From Aquipseudomonas alcaligenes MRY13-0052 (GTDB lineage Bacteria > Pseudomonadota > Gammaproteobacteria > Pseudomonadales > Pseudomonadaceae), in assembly GCA_000474255.1 (NCBI GenBank), contig BATO01000049.1, positions 1-46,626 of the forward strand: 46,626 nt of DNA. The letters run 5' to 3'. Under the pieces are notes generated by a model. The model saw only the letters and a list, made by a program, of their open reading frames with translations, had not been told where the DNA came from and searched no databases. The position numbers and the translations under genes were made by a program. Positions 1-9,300 of this stretch are shown here, piece by piece; the stretch's first letter is position 1, and each line of letters begins with the position of its first letter.

Positions 1-2
1 CG

Positions 3-1235
3 CGTGCTGGCCGTGCCGCAGGCGGCGAATCCCTGCAGCAGCCGCGCTTCGCCGCCGATGGTCGTTTGCTGTGCCTGAGCGACCGCCACGCCGGCTGGCA
101 ACCCTGGGAGGAATCCACCCGGGGCTGGCGTCCGGTGGCGGGGTGTGCCGAGGCCGACCACGCCGCCGCGCCCTGGCAACTGGGCGCCTGCACCTGGTTG
201 CCGCTGGAGGCGGGTGGGTTGCTGTCGAGCCGCTTCGAGCAGGGCTTCGGCGTGCTGGCGGAGCAGGGCGGGGCGGGGGAGCGACGCCTGGCCGACGCTT
301 TCAGCCGCTTCCGCGCCCTGGCAGCCGACGAGGCCCATTTCTATGCCATCGCCACGGCGCCGGACCGGCTGCCGGCGGTGATCGCCATCGACCGCGTGGA
401 CGGTCGCGTCGAGATACTGGCCGGCGGCGAGCAACCGTTGGGCGAGGCGCAGCTGTCACGCCCCGAGCCCCTGGGCTTCGACAGCGGCCAGGGCGAGCGC
501 GCCCATGGATTCTTCTACCCGCCACGCCATGCCGAGGTGCGCGGCCCGGCCGACGAGCGCCCGCCATTGCTGGTGTTCATGCACGGTGGGCCGACATCCG
601 CCTGCTACCCGCAGTTCGACCCGCGCATCCAGTTCTGGACCCAGCGCGGCTTCGCCGTGCTCGACCTCAACTACCGGGGCAGCAGCGGCTACGGCCGCGC
701 CTACCGCCAGCGCCTGCGCGGCGAGTGGGGGCGCATCGAGGTGGAAGACGCCTGCGCGGCGGTCGCCCACCTGGCCGCCGATGGGCGCATCGACGGCGCA
801 CGGGCTTTTATCCGCGGCGGCAGCGCCGGCGGCTACAGCGCCCTGCTGGCCCTGGCCGACAGCCGCGCCTTCCGTGGCGGCGCCAGCCTCTACGGGGTCA
901 GCGACCCGCTGGCCCTGCGCCGGGTCACCCACAAGTTCGAGGCCGACTACCTCGACTGGCTGATCGGCGATCCCGACCTCGACGCCGAACGCTACCGCCA
1001 GCGCACCCCGCTGCAGCGCCTGGATGACGTCGAGGCGCCGCTGATCTTCTTCCAGGGCGGCCGCGACGCCGTGGTCGTCCCCGCGCAAACCTGTTCCATG
1101 GTCGACGCCCTGCGCCAGCGGGGCCGCGAGGTGGAGGTGCACCTCTACCCCGACGAAGGCCACGGCTTCCGCCAGGCGGCCAACCTCGCCCACGCACTGG
1201 AGGCGGAGTACGGGTTCTATCGGCGGCTGCTCTGA
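3..1235 (+). CDS. S9-family prolyl oligopeptidase-like serine peptidase, C-terminal part
   Basis: This alpha/beta-hydrolase serine peptidase would cleave dipeptides or acyl-aminoacids from peptides. The reading frame is open to the left edge, so the gene starts outside the window and most of its beta-propeller domain is missing. The visible part has the end of a propeller-like segment, then the catalytic domain with the HGGP oxyanion motif (about nt 582-593), the nucleophile elbow GGSAGG (about nt 817-834), an acid residue in GGRDAV and the catalytic His in DEGHGF near the C-terminus. Order and spacing fit the dipeptidyl aminopeptidase/acylaminoacyl peptidase group. No signal peptide can be judged because the N-terminus is absent. 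The triad is complete; the exact substrate is unknown. Confidence 0.9.
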   Translation, partial: RAGRAAGGESLQQPRFAADGRLLCLSDRHAGWQPWEESTRGWRPVAGCAEADHAAAPWQLGACTWLPLEAGGLLSSRFEQGFGVLAEQGGAGERRLADAFSRFRALAADEAHFYAIATAPDRLPAVIAIDRVDGRVEILAGGEQPLGEAQLSRPEPLGFDSGQGERAHGFFYPPRHAEVRGPADERPPLLVFMHGGPTSACYPQFDPRIQFWTQRGFAVLDLNYRGSSGYGRAYRQRLRGEWGRIEVEDACAAVAHLAADGRIDGARAFIRGGSAGGYSALLALADSRAFRGGASLYGVSDPLALRRVTHKFEADYLDWLIGDPDLDAERYRQRTPLQRLDDVEAPLIFFQGGRDAVVVPAQTCSMVDALRQRGREVEVHLYPDEGHGFRQAANLAHALEAEYGFYRRLL

Positions 1236-1376
1236 TCGCATGGCGATGGGGTGGGAGGTTCACAAGCACTGAAACGGGCGACTCGCAATCGGCTGGCACC
1301 CATTGGTCGGATTGAAAACGTCCCTGATTCCAGTAGTCTGCTTCCCATTCCATAACAAGAACGATCAGGCGGATTC

Positions 1377-2540
1377 ATGCGCCACGACATCAGCCAACTG
1401 CGTAAATTCGTGTCTCCCGAAATCATCTTCGGCGCCGGTTGCCGGCATAACGTCGGCAACTACGCGAGCACCTTCGGTGCGCGCAAGGTGCTGGTGGTGT
1501 CCGACCCCGGCGTGCTGGCCGCCGGTTGGGTCGCCGATGTGGAGGCCAGCCTGCAGGCCCAGGGCATCGACTACTGCCTGTTCACCCAGGTCTCGCCCAA
1601 CCCGCGTGTGGAAGAGGTGCGCCTGGGGGCGGATTTCTACCGCAGCGAGGGCTGCAACGTGATAGTCGCGGTGGGCGGCGGCAGCCCGATGGATTGCGCC
1701 AAGGGCATCGGCATCGTGGTCGCCCACAACCGCTGCATCCTCGAGTTCGAGGGGGTGGACACCATCCGCGTGCCGAGCCCGCCGCTGATCCTCATCCCCA
1801 CCACCGCCGGCACCTCGGCGGACGTGTCGCAGTTCGTGATCATCTCCAACCAGGCCGAGCGCATGAAGTTCTCCATCGTCAGCAAGGCGGTGGTGCCGGA
1901 CGTGTCGCTGATCGACCCGGAAACCACCCTGAGCATGGACCCCTTCCTCTCCGCCTGTACCGGCATCGACGCGCTGGTGCACGCCATCGAGGCGTTCGTG
2001 TCCACCGGCAGCGGGCCGCTCACCGACACCCACGCGCTGGAGGCCATGCGCCTGATCAACGGCAACCTGGTGCAGATGATCGCCACGCCAAACGACATCG
2101 CCCTGCGCGAGAAGATCATGCTCGGCAGCATGCAGGCGGGGCTGGCCTTCTCCAACGCCATTCTCGGGGCGGTGCACGCCATGTCCCACAGCCTCGGCGG
2201 CTTCCTCGACCTGCCCCACGGCATGTGCAACGCGGCGCTGGTGGAGCATGTGGTGGCCTTCAACTACAGCGCCGCGCCGGAGCGCTTCCGCATGGTGGCC
2301 GAGACCCTGGGCATCGACCCGCGCGGGCTCAACCACAACCAGATCCGCCAGCGCCTGGTGGAGCACCTGATCGCCTTCAAGCAGTCGGTGGGCTTCCACG
2401 AGACGCTGAAGCTGCACGGCGTTTCCACCTCCGACATCCCCTTCCTGTCGCGCCATGCGATGGAGGACCCCTGCATCCTCACCAACCCGCGCGAGTCGAG
2501 CCAGCGGGATGTCGAGGTGGTGTATGCCGAGGCCCTCTGA
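1377..2540 (+). CDS. ercA: Iron-containing alcohol dehydrogenase ErcA
   Basis: This 387-residue protein is a group III metal-dependent alcohol dehydrogenase. It has the NAD-binding GGGSPMDCAK motif (about residues 100-109), the DALVHAIEAF metal-site stretch, and His residues in HAMSHSLGG and LPHGMCNA that complete the iron site. The next gene is a PAS-histidine kinase whose start overlaps its end. That pairing matches ercA-ercS of Pseudomonas aeruginosa, where the two affect expression of the exa ethanol-oxidation genes. From that precedent the role is probably regulatory (aldehyde/alcohol sensing) rather than bulk catabolism; this is inference. The ATG at 1377 is preceded by a purine-rich CAGGCGG at normal distance. 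Confidence 0.88.
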   Translation: MRHDISQLRKFVSPEIIFGAGCRHNVGNYASTFGARKVLVVSDPGVLAAGWVADVEASLQAQGIDYCLFTQVSPNPRVEEVRLGADFYRSEGCNVIVAVGGGSPMDCAKGIGIVVAHNRCILEFEGVDTIRVPSPPLILIPTTAGTSADVSQFVIISNQAERMKFSIVSKAVVPDVSLIDPETTLSMDPFLSACTGIDALVHAIEAFVSTGSGPLTDTHALEAMRLINGNLVQMIATPNDIALREKIMLGSMQAGLAFSNAILGAVHAMSHSLGGFLDLPHGMCNAALVEHVVAFNYSAAPERFRMVAETLGIDPRGLNHNQIRQRLVEHLIAFKQSVGFHETLKLHGVSTSDIPFLSRHAMEDPCILTNPRESSQRDVEVVYAEAL

Positions 2541-4203
2541 GGAGCAGCGCCAGGCGCTGCTCGGGCTGGGCAGCCACTCGGCGCGCAAGAGCCATTACCC
2601 CGAGCTGCTGAGCCGCCTGGAGGAGCTGGAGACCGAGCGCAACCGCTACAAGTGGCTGTTCGAGCACGCGGTGCACGGCATCTTCCAGGCCAGCCTGCAG
2701 GAGGGCCTGCGCGCGGCCAACCCGGCGCTGGCGCGGATGCTCGGCTACGACTCGCCGGAGCAACTGCTGTGGTCGCTGACCGACCTGGCCAGCCACCTGT
2801 TCGTTGGCGGCGAGGCGGAGCTGGTGCACATCCGTGCCGAGCTGCAGCGCCAGCAGGGGCTGTTCGGCTACGAGACGCGCCTACGTCGCCAGGATGGCAG
2901 CCATGTGGACGTGCTGATGAACCTGCTGCTGAAGCCGGACGAGGAGGGGTTGTTCGAAGGCTTCGTCGCCGACATCACCGAACGCATCCTCGCCCAGCAG
3001 CGCCTGCAGACCCTGAACGACGAACTGGAGCAGCGGGTGGCGGCGCGCACCCTTGAGCTGCAGACCCTCAATGGCCAGCTGCGCGAGGCGCGGGACGCCG
3101 CCGAGGCCGCCAACCAGAGCAAGGACAAGTACCTGGCCGCCGCCAGCCACGACCTGCTGCAGCCGCTGAACGCCGCGCGGCTGCTGGTCTCGACCCTGCG
3201 CGAGCGCAGCCTGCCGGGTGCCGAGCAGCTGCTGGTGGAGCGCACCCACCTGGCCCTGGAAGGCGCCGAGGACCTGCTCACCGACCTGCTGGAAATCTCC
3301 AAGCTGGACCAGAGCGCGATCCGCCCGGACATCGACGCCTATCGCCTGGACGAGTTGCTGGCCCCGCTGGCCTCGGAGTTCCAGAGCGTTGCCCAGTCCG
3401 CCGGGTTGCAGCTGCGCGCGCGCATTCCCAAGGGGCTGGCGGTGAGCACCGATATCCGCCTGCTGACGCGCATCCTGCGCAACTTCCTCAGCAATGCCTG
3501 CCGATACACCGAGCGCGGCCGCGTGCTGCTGGGCTGCCGGCGCCGGGGCGACCGGGTGCGGCTGGAGGTGTGGGACAGCGGCCGGGGCATTCCGGCGGAC
3601 CAGTTGCAGGCGATTTTCCTCGAGTTCAACCAGCTGGACCGTGGCCGCGCCGCCGAGCGCAAGGGCGTGGGCCTGGGGCTGGCCATCGTCGACCGTATCG
3701 CCGGTATCCTCGGCTGTCCCATCGGCGTGCGTTCGCAGCCGGGGCGCGGATCGGTGTTTTCCATCGAGGTGCCGCTGGCGGAGGTGCTGCCGGCGCGCCG
3801 CGAGGATGCCCCCGTGCGCCCGCAGACCGGCGACCCGCTGCCGGGCCGGCGCCTGCTGGTGCTGGACAACGAGGCGAGCATCCTCCACAGCATGGCCGCG
3901 CTGCTGGGCCAGTGGGGGTGCGAGGTGGTGACCGCGCCCGACCTGGAGAGCGCCCTGGGCAACCTGGGGGGTGTCGCGCCGGAGGCGATCCTCGCCGACT
4001 ACCACCTCGACCACGGCGTGACCGGCTGCGAGGTGGTGCAGGCATTGCGCGGGCAGTTCGGCCGGGCCATTCCGGCGGTGATGATCACCGCCGACCGCAG
4101 TGACGAGTGCCGGCGCAACCTGCAGGCCCTTGGCGCGCCGCTGCTGAACAAGCCGGTGAAGCCGGGCAAGCTGCGGGCGGTGTTGAGCCAGTTGCTGCTC
4201 TGA
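2524..4203 (+). CDS. ercS: Hybrid sensor histidine kinase ErcS (PAS-HisKA-HATPase-REC)
   Basis: The likely start is the ATG at 2524, which overlaps the end of ercA by 17 nt; the 559-residue product follows. Domains in order: PAS (about residues 30-150), coiled coil (150-205), HisKA with phospho-acceptor His in ASHDLLQPLN (about residue 210), HATPase with NACRY, DSGRGIP and GVGLGLAIV boxes, and a C-terminal receiver with Asp in ADYHLD (about residue 491) and the Lys of NKPVKP. No transmembrane segment is seen, so it is a cytoplasmic sensor. Overlap with ercA implies translational coupling. P. aeruginosa ErcS belongs to the cascade controlling the PQQ-ethanol dehydrogenase system; that assignment rests on synteny and domain order. 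Confidence 0.85.
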   Translation: MPRPSEEQRQALLGLGSHSARKSHYPELLSRLEELETERNRYKWLFEHAVHGIFQASLQEGLRAANPALARMLGYDSPEQLLWSLTDLASHLFVGGEAELVHIRAELQRQQGLFGYETRLRRQDGSHVDVLMNLLLKPDEEGLFEGFVADITERILAQQRLQTLNDELEQRVAARTLELQTLNGQLREARDAAEAANQSKDKYLAAASHDLLQPLNAARLLVSTLRERSLPGAEQLLVERTHLALEGAEDLLTDLLEISKLDQSAIRPDIDAYRLDELLAPLASEFQSVAQSAGLQLRARIPKGLAVSTDIRLLTRILRNFLSNACRYTERGRVLLGCRRRGDRVRLEVWDSGRGIPADQLQAIFLEFNQLDRGRAAERKGVGLGLAIVDRIAGILGCPIGVRSQPGRGSVFSIEVPLAEVLPARREDAPVRPQTGDPLPGRRLLVLDNEASILHSMAALLGQWGCEVVTAPDLESALGNLGGVAPEAILADYHLDHGVTGCEVVQALRGQFGRAIPAVMITADRSDECRRNLQALGAPLLNKPVKPGKLRAVLSQLLL

Positions 4204-4218
4204 CCCCGAGTGGGGTCA
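4201..4218. terminator. Perfect hairpin shared by two convergent stop codons
   Basis: The arms TGACCCC (4201-4207) and GGGGTCA (4212-4218) form a 7-bp stem with a 4-nt loop. The first arm begins with the ercS stop TGA. The second ends with the complement of the stop of the facing gene, so both reading frames end inside one palindrome. There is no T-run, so termination efficiency is uncertain. Confidence 0.5.
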
Positions 4219-5010
4219 GTTGCCGTGCGGGGTGGCGGCCAATACCTGCTTGAGCTGGGCCTGGTAGTCGGCCGATTCGCGCTGGCGGGCGACCTCGTCC
4301 CAGATGGCGTGGGCGAGGCTGGGGTTCATGTCCATCAGGCGGTTGGACAGCATCAGGTAGTAGTCCTTCTGCTCCAGCGGCACGGGGCGTTTCTCGATGC
4401 CTTCGCCGAGGTCCGGGTGGCTGGCCAGGAGCTGGTCGGCGCGCAGGGTCTGCATGGCGGCGGCTTCGAAGCGGCGGCCGTGGAGCATGCGCAGCAGGGC
4501 CAGTGGGTCGCGGCTGGTTTCTTCCACGTCCAGGCCGTGGGCCTTGAGGAAGTCGATGATGGAGAAACCGCTGAGGGACGCGACCCGGCCCTGGATGCCC
4601 GTGAAGGTGTTGCCGTCCCAGTCGGCCTGGCTGCCGCGCAGGCGGTACAGCGAGTAGGAGGCGCTGTGCAGGCGCTTGTCGGTATCCAGCGAACCATCAG
4701 CGCGGTACGGGTAGTGGCCCATGACCTGGCGCTCGGCCTTGAAGGAGGAGGCGAAGGCGCCGTCGTACTGGCCCCGGGCGAGGCCGTCGAGGCAGCGCTT
4801 CCAGGGCATCGGCTGGCGTTCGATGGTCAGTTTCAGGGCGCTCTGCACGCGGTCGAACAGCGCCTGGTTGAGGCCTTTGTCGTCGAGCATCACCCAGGGC
4901 CAGGAGTCCTGGTCTTCGTAGCAGAACACCAGCTTCGCGGGTTCGGCTGCCTGGGCCTGAAGGGCGAGGAAGCAGGCGAGGATTGAGGTGATGGGCTTGA
5001 TCGGTGACAT
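4216..5010 (-). CDS. Periplasmic solute-binding protein, family 3-like
   Basis: The 264-residue protein begins with a signal peptide (Lys at position 5, a hydrophobic stretch, cleavage near AQA-AEP, about residue 22). It continues with a family 3 solute-binding fold: a CYEDQDSWPW start, then two lobes typical of amino-acid or small-ligand receptors. It stands alone, with no permease or ATPase beside it, so it could serve an unlinked ABC transporter or act as a stand-alone receptor. It converges with ercS and ends in the shared hairpin. The ligand is not predictable. The ATG at 5010 is followed directly by the signal sequence, which supports this start. Confidence 0.75.
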   Translation of the reverse strand: MSPIKPITSILACFLALQAQAAEPAKLVFCYEDQDSWPWVMLDDKGLNQALFDRVQSALKLTIERQPMPWKRCLDGLARGQYDGAFASSFKAERQVMGHYPYRADGSLDTDKRLHSASYSLYRLRGSQADWDGNTFTGIQGRVASLSGFSIIDFLKAHGLDVEETSRDPLALLRMLHGRRFEAAAMQTLRADQLLASHPDLGEGIEKRPVPLEQKDYYLMLSNRLMDMNPSLAHAIWDEVARQRESADYQAQLKQVLAATPHGN

Positions 5011-5184
5011 GGTGGCTCTTTCCGGGCAGGCGCCAGGGAAGTGTAGTCAGGCCGCCGTGGCCGTCCGCTGGCGGGCGCATTTCTAGCATGATGGCAAAGC
5101 GCCGTCTCTGCTCCTCGGGTGAACTTGAGAACCCGGTCAGGATCGGGGCGGGGGAGGCGGATGAACGGGGGGCTGGGCGAGTAC

Positions 5185-5209
5185 AAAAATGGCCGCAAGG
5201 GGCGGCCAT
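5185..5209 (-). terminator. Intrinsic-terminator-like hairpin pointing left
   Basis: On the minus strand the arms ATGGCCGC and GCGGCCAT (8 bp, 5-nt loop) are followed by a run of T residues (TTTTG). It lies in the 470-bp gap between the solute-binding gene and modA, upstream of both. No convincing minus-strand gene precedes it, so what it would terminate is unknown. Confidence 0.45.
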
Positions 5210-5369
5210 GAGGTTTCCGCGGCAGGGGAGGCGGAGGCGATAGCGGCGCGGGGAGGGCGGGGCGGCGCCGGACTTTTCCGTCGTGGCCATGTGAGCCGCG
5301 TGCGGCTTCAGATGGGGGCTGGTCCCTCAGCCGCAGCCAGTGTCGCCGGCCCGTGTTGCAGGCCTGTGA

Positions 5370-6233
<864 letters not shown>

Positions 6234-6254
6234 GTTGAATGAGGGAGCGGTGCG

Positions 6255-6935
6255 ATGCCACTGAGTGGTGACGACTGGGCGGCGATCTGGCTGACCCTGG
6301 AGCTGGCGACCCTGACCACGGCCCTGTTGCTGCTGGTGGGAACGCCCATTGCCTGGTGGCTGGCGCGCACCGATTCCTGGCTGAAAGGTCCCGTGGGGGC
6401 GGTGGTGGCATTGCCGTTGGTGCTGCCGCCCACGGTGATCGGCTTCTACCTGCTGGTGAGCATGGGCCCCCACGGTTTCATCGGCCAGTTCACCCAGTCC
6501 ATTGGGCTGGGTACCTTGCCCTTCACCTTCGCCGGCCTGGTGGTGGGGTCGGTCTTCTATTCGCTGCCCTTCGTGGTGCAGCCCCTGCAGAACGCCTTCG
6601 AGGCCATGGGCCCGCGCCCGCTGGAAGTGGCGGCCACCCTGCGCGCCAGCCCCTGGGACAGCTTCGTCACCGTGGTGCTGCCACTGGCCCGACCGGGCTT
6701 CGTTACCGCCTCCATCCTCGGCTTCGCCCATACGGTGGGGGAGTTCGGCGTGGTGCTGATGATCGGCGGCAACATCCCGGAGAAGACCCGGGTGGTGTCG
6801 GTGCAGATCTTCGATCACGTCGAGGCCATGGAGTACGCCCAGGCCCACTGGCTGGCCGGTGGCATGGTGGTGTTCTCCTTCCTCATACTGCTGGCCCTGT
6901 ATTCCAGCCGGCGCATGCGGCCGGGCTGGACATGA
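6255..6935 (+). CDS. modB: Molybdate ABC transporter permease ModB
   Basis: This 226-residue inner-membrane permease has about five hydrophobic segments. The ABC-coupling EAA-type loop reads [14 protein letters not shown] (about residues 120-135), followed by [10 protein letters not shown], which is characteristic of ModB/CysTW permeases. It carries molybdate from ModA across the inner membrane, energised by ModC. The ATG at 6255 follows a GAGGGAG ribosome-binding site. modC starts 19 nt after its stop. Confidence 0.93.
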   Translation: MPLSGDDWAAIWLTLELATLTTALLLLVGTPIAWWLARTDSWLKGPVGAVVALPLVLPPTVIGFYLLVSMGPHGFIGQFTQSIGLGTLPFTFAGLVVGSVFYSLPFVVQPLQNAFEAMGPRPLEVAATLRASPWDSFVTVVLPLARPGFVTASILGFAHTVGEFGVVLMIGGNIPEKTRVVSVQIFDHVEAMEYAQAHWLAGGMVVFSFLILLALYSSRRMRPGWT

Positions 6936-6954
6936 CCCCAAGGACCCTCGCGGC

Positions 6955-8043
6955 ATGAGTCACGACATACGTGCGCGCCTCTACCTGGCCTGGCCCGGCT
7001 TCGAGCTGGACGTGGACCTCGCCCTGCCCGGGCGCGGCGTCACCGCGCTGTTCGGCCATTCCGGCTCCGGCAAGACCAGCCTGCTGCGCTGCATCGCCGG
7101 GCTCGAGCGCAACGCCCGCGGGCGCCTGGAGATCAACGGCGAGACCTGGCAGGACAGCGAGCGCGGGCTCTTCGTGCCCACCCACAAGCGCGCCCTGGGC
7201 TACGTGTTCCAGGAGGCGAGCCTGTTCGAGCACCTGTCGGTGCGGCGCAACCTGGCCTACGGCGAGAAGCGCATCCCCGTCGCCGAGCGACGGGTGAAGC
7301 TGGAGCAGGCCGTGGAGTTGCTGGGCATCGGCCATTTGCTGGAGCGCATGCCGGCGCGCCTGTCCGGTGGCGAGCGGCAGCGCGTGGGCATGGCCCGGGC
7401 GCTGCTGACCAGCCCGCGCCTGCTGCTGATGGACGAGCCTCTGGCGGCGCTGGATGGCAAGCGCAAGGCGGAGATCCTGCCGTACCTGGAGCGCCTGCAT
7501 GACGAACTGGATATCCCGGTGCTTTATGTCAGCCACTCGCCGGACGAGGTGGCGCGGCTGGCCGACCACCTGGTGCTGATGGATGAGGGCCGGGTGCTGG
7601 CCAGCGGACCCCTGGGCGAAACCCTGGCGCGGCTGGACCTGCCCACCGCGCTGGACGATGACGCCGGCGTGGTGGTGGAGGGGCGGGTGATCGGCCATGA
7701 TCCGGAGTACGACCTGCTCAGCCTCGGCCTGCCGGACAGCGGCCTGAGCATGCGCGTGGCCCATGCGCCGGCGGAGCACGGCCGGCGCGTGCGCTTCAAG
7801 GTGCGCGCCCGGGATGTGAGCCTGAGCCTGCAGCGCCAGGCGGACAGCAGCATCCTCAACCTGCTGCCGGCGACGGTGCGCGAGGCGATTCCCGCGGACA
7901 ACGCCGCCCATGTGCTGGTGCGCCTGGATGTGGACGGCACGGCGATGCTGGCTCGCATCACCCGCTATTCCCGTGACCAGCTCGGCCTGCACCCGGGCCA
8001 GCAGCTGTGGGCGCAGATCAAGTCGGTGGCGCTGCTGGCCTGA
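6955..8043 (+). CDS. modC: Molybdate ABC transporter ATP-binding protein ModC
   Basis: ATPase of the molybdate importer, 362 residues from the ATG at 6955, chosen because it directly precedes the first conserved strand. Walker A is GHSGSGKTS (about residue 34), the signature is [15 protein letters not shown], and Walker B is [12 protein letters not shown] with the switch His in YVSHS. The C-terminal 65 residues are a Mop/TOBE domain that binds oxyanion and can down-regulate transport. Its length is typical for full ModC with a TOBE extension. It is the last gene of modABC. Confidence 0.93.
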   Translation: MSHDIRARLYLAWPGFELDVDLALPGRGVTALFGHSGSGKTSLLRCIAGLERNARGRLEINGETWQDSERGLFVPTHKRALGYVFQEASLFEHLSVRRNLAYGEKRIPVAERRVKLEQAVELLGIGHLLERMPARLSGGERQRVGMARALLTSPRLLLMDEPLAALDGKRKAEILPYLERLHDELDIPVLYVSHSPDEVARLADHLVLMDEGRVLASGPLGETLARLDLPTALDDDAGVVVEGRVIGHDPEYDLLSLGLPDSGLSMRVAHAPAEHGRRVRFKVRARDVSLSLQRQADSSILNLLPATVREAIPADNAAHVLVRLDVDGTAMLARITRYSRDQLGLHPGQQLWAQIKSVALLA

Positions 8044-8094
8044 GGTGCTTCGCAGGGGGAGGGCGGTGTTCCGAGAGCCCGGCGGAACCTCGCG

Positions 8095-8129
8095 GATGTT
8101 GGGTTTCGCTTCGCTCTACCCATCCTACA
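8095..8129. repeat. Pseudomonas intergenic repeat (TTTCGCTTCGCTCTACCCATCC type)
   Basis: A short stretch between modC and mdaB reads GGGTTTCGCTTCGCTCTACC and continues into CATCCTAC. I recognise this as a dispersed intergenic sequence common in Pseudomonas chromosomes. It lies in the gap between convergent genes, a usual place for it. Copy number cannot be judged here. Confidence 0.45.
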
Positions 8130-8151
8130 AGTTGCGTTTCGACCTACCGCA

Positions 8152-8742
8152 TCAGGCGCTGGCGCCGAATACCTTGGCCAGGTGGGCTTCGTAGCGGGCG
8201 ATGTCGCCTGCGATATCCGGGCGCTTCATCACGTCGACGGCGAGGAAGGTGGGCAGGGCGGTCATGCCGAGGAACTGGTTGGCCTTGTGGAAGGGGAAGT
8301 AGACCGCGTCCACACCCTTGGCCTCGAAGAAGTCGCTGGGGTCGTCGAAGGCTTGCTGCGGGGCGTTCCAGGTGGCGGAGATCATGTACTGCTTGCCGTG
8401 CAGCAGGCCGCCGCTGCCGTACTTCTGCGAGGCGTCGGAGCGGGTGCGGCCATCGTTGGCGTAGAGGCTGCCGTGGCCGGCGGTGAAGACGTCGTCGATG
8501 TACTTCTTCACGGTCCAGGGTGCGCCCATCCACCAGCCGGGCATCTGCCAGACGATGACGTCGGCCCAGAGGAATTTCTGCACTTCTTCGGCGGTGTCGT
8601 AGCCGCCGTCGATGAAGGTCTCTCTCACGTCGAAGCCCGAGCGGTCGAGGAAGGCCAGGGCGGCTTCGTGCAGGGTGCGGTTGTAGCGGCCGTCGGAGTG
8701 GGCGAACTGCTTGCCGCCGTTGAGCAGGAGGGTCTTTTTCAT
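8152..8742 (-). CDS. mdaB: MdaB-like NAD(P)H quinone reductase (flavodoxin fold)
   Basis: The 196-residue protein fits the MdaB (modulator of drug activity B) flavoprotein family, which reduces quinones by two electrons. Features are an N-terminal flavodoxin strand KKTLLLNGGKQFAHSDGRYN, an FMN/FAD-loop region VIVWQMPGWWMGAPWTVKKY (about residues 62-81), and the GSGGLLHGK and ISATWNAP segments. It is divergent from the small [17 protein letters not shown] gene at 8904. In E. coli mdaB adjoins ygiN, a quinol monooxygenase, so the two may form a quinone redox pair. The start at 8742 gives the usual family N-terminus. Confidence 0.85.
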   Translation of the reverse strand: MKKTLLLNGGKQFAHSDGRYNRTLHEAALAFLDRSGFDVRETFIDGGYDTAEEVQKFLWADVIVWQMPGWWMGAPWTVKKYIDDVFTAGHGSLYANDGRTRSDASQKYGSGGLLHGKQYMISATWNAPQQAFDDPSDFFEAKGVDAVYFPFHKANQFLGMTALPTFLAVDVMKRPDIAGDIARYEAHLAKVFGASA

Positions 8743-8903
8743 GGCTGGTGGCCTCGTGAGGTTCTCGATGGCCGGCAGACTACCCAGTGAACCGGCCCGG
8801 AAAAACCGCCTTCCAGACAAATCGCCTTTGCGTGAAAAGCACGAATGAATGTGAAACTGTTGCGATAGGCTGCGGCGCCTTTCAGTCAGCGGAGCCCCAT
8901 GCG

Positions 8904-9224
8904 ATGAGCGATACCTGTGCCTTCATCCTCCATGCCCAGCTGCGCCCGGAGCGCGCCGACGCGTTCGAGGCGCTGTTCCGCGCCTATGTCGAGCCGAGCC
9001 GCGCGGAGGCGGGCTGCATCGAATACCACATGCTGCGCGACGCCCGGGACCCGACGCTGTTCATCTTCTTCGAGGTGTGGCGTTCGCGGGCGGACCTGGA
9101 GCGCCATTCGGCCCTGCCGCACATGCAGGCCTTCCACGAGCGGCGCATGGAATTCCTGGTGCGGGATTTCGAGATCCGTGAGATCGAGATGCTCAGCGCG
9201 GCGGCGATGGTGAAGGCGGAGTGA
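8904..9224 (+). CDS. ABM-domain monooxygenase, YgiN-like
   Basis: This 106-residue single-domain dimeric alpha/beta-barrel protein belongs to the antibiotic-biosynthesis-monooxygenase superfamily. Visible motifs are AGCIEYHMLRD, FIFFEVWRSRADLERH and LPHMQAFHER, with conserved His residues facing the pocket. In this family no cofactor is needed; YgiN oxidises menadiol to menadione. Divergence from mdaB supports a role in quinone cycling or detoxification, but the real substrate is not shown. An upstream in-frame extension exists, but the ATG at 8904 gives the standard N-terminus. Confidence 0.8.
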   Translation: MSDTCAFILHAQLRPERADAFEALFRAYVEPSRAEAGCIEYHMLRDARDPTLFIFFEVWRSRADLERHSALPHMQAFHERRMEFLVRDFEIREIEMLSAAAMVKAE

Positions 9225-9256
9225 GCCGCGTCGCTCATCGGGTGTTCCGGGTATCC

Positions 9257-9286
9257 CCTGGGCTGAAGCCCAGGCTACAGCCCAGG
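9257..9286. terminator. Repeat hairpin between convergent genes
   Basis: CCTGGGCT (9257-9264) and AGCCCAGG (9267-9274) form an 8-bp stem with a 2-nt loop. A second copy of AGCCCAGG follows at 9279-9286. It is a Pseudomonas-type repeat placed between the ygiN-like gene and the AraC gene that faces it, and may end both transcripts. Confidence 0.45.
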
Positions 9287-9300
9287 CTCCGCCTTACTGG

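Noticed and set aside
4210-4986. 258-codon plus-strand frame opposite the solute-binding gene
   Set aside because: It is an antisense shadow: the minus-strand frame has a signal peptide and family motifs, while this one has none and simply reflects high GC.
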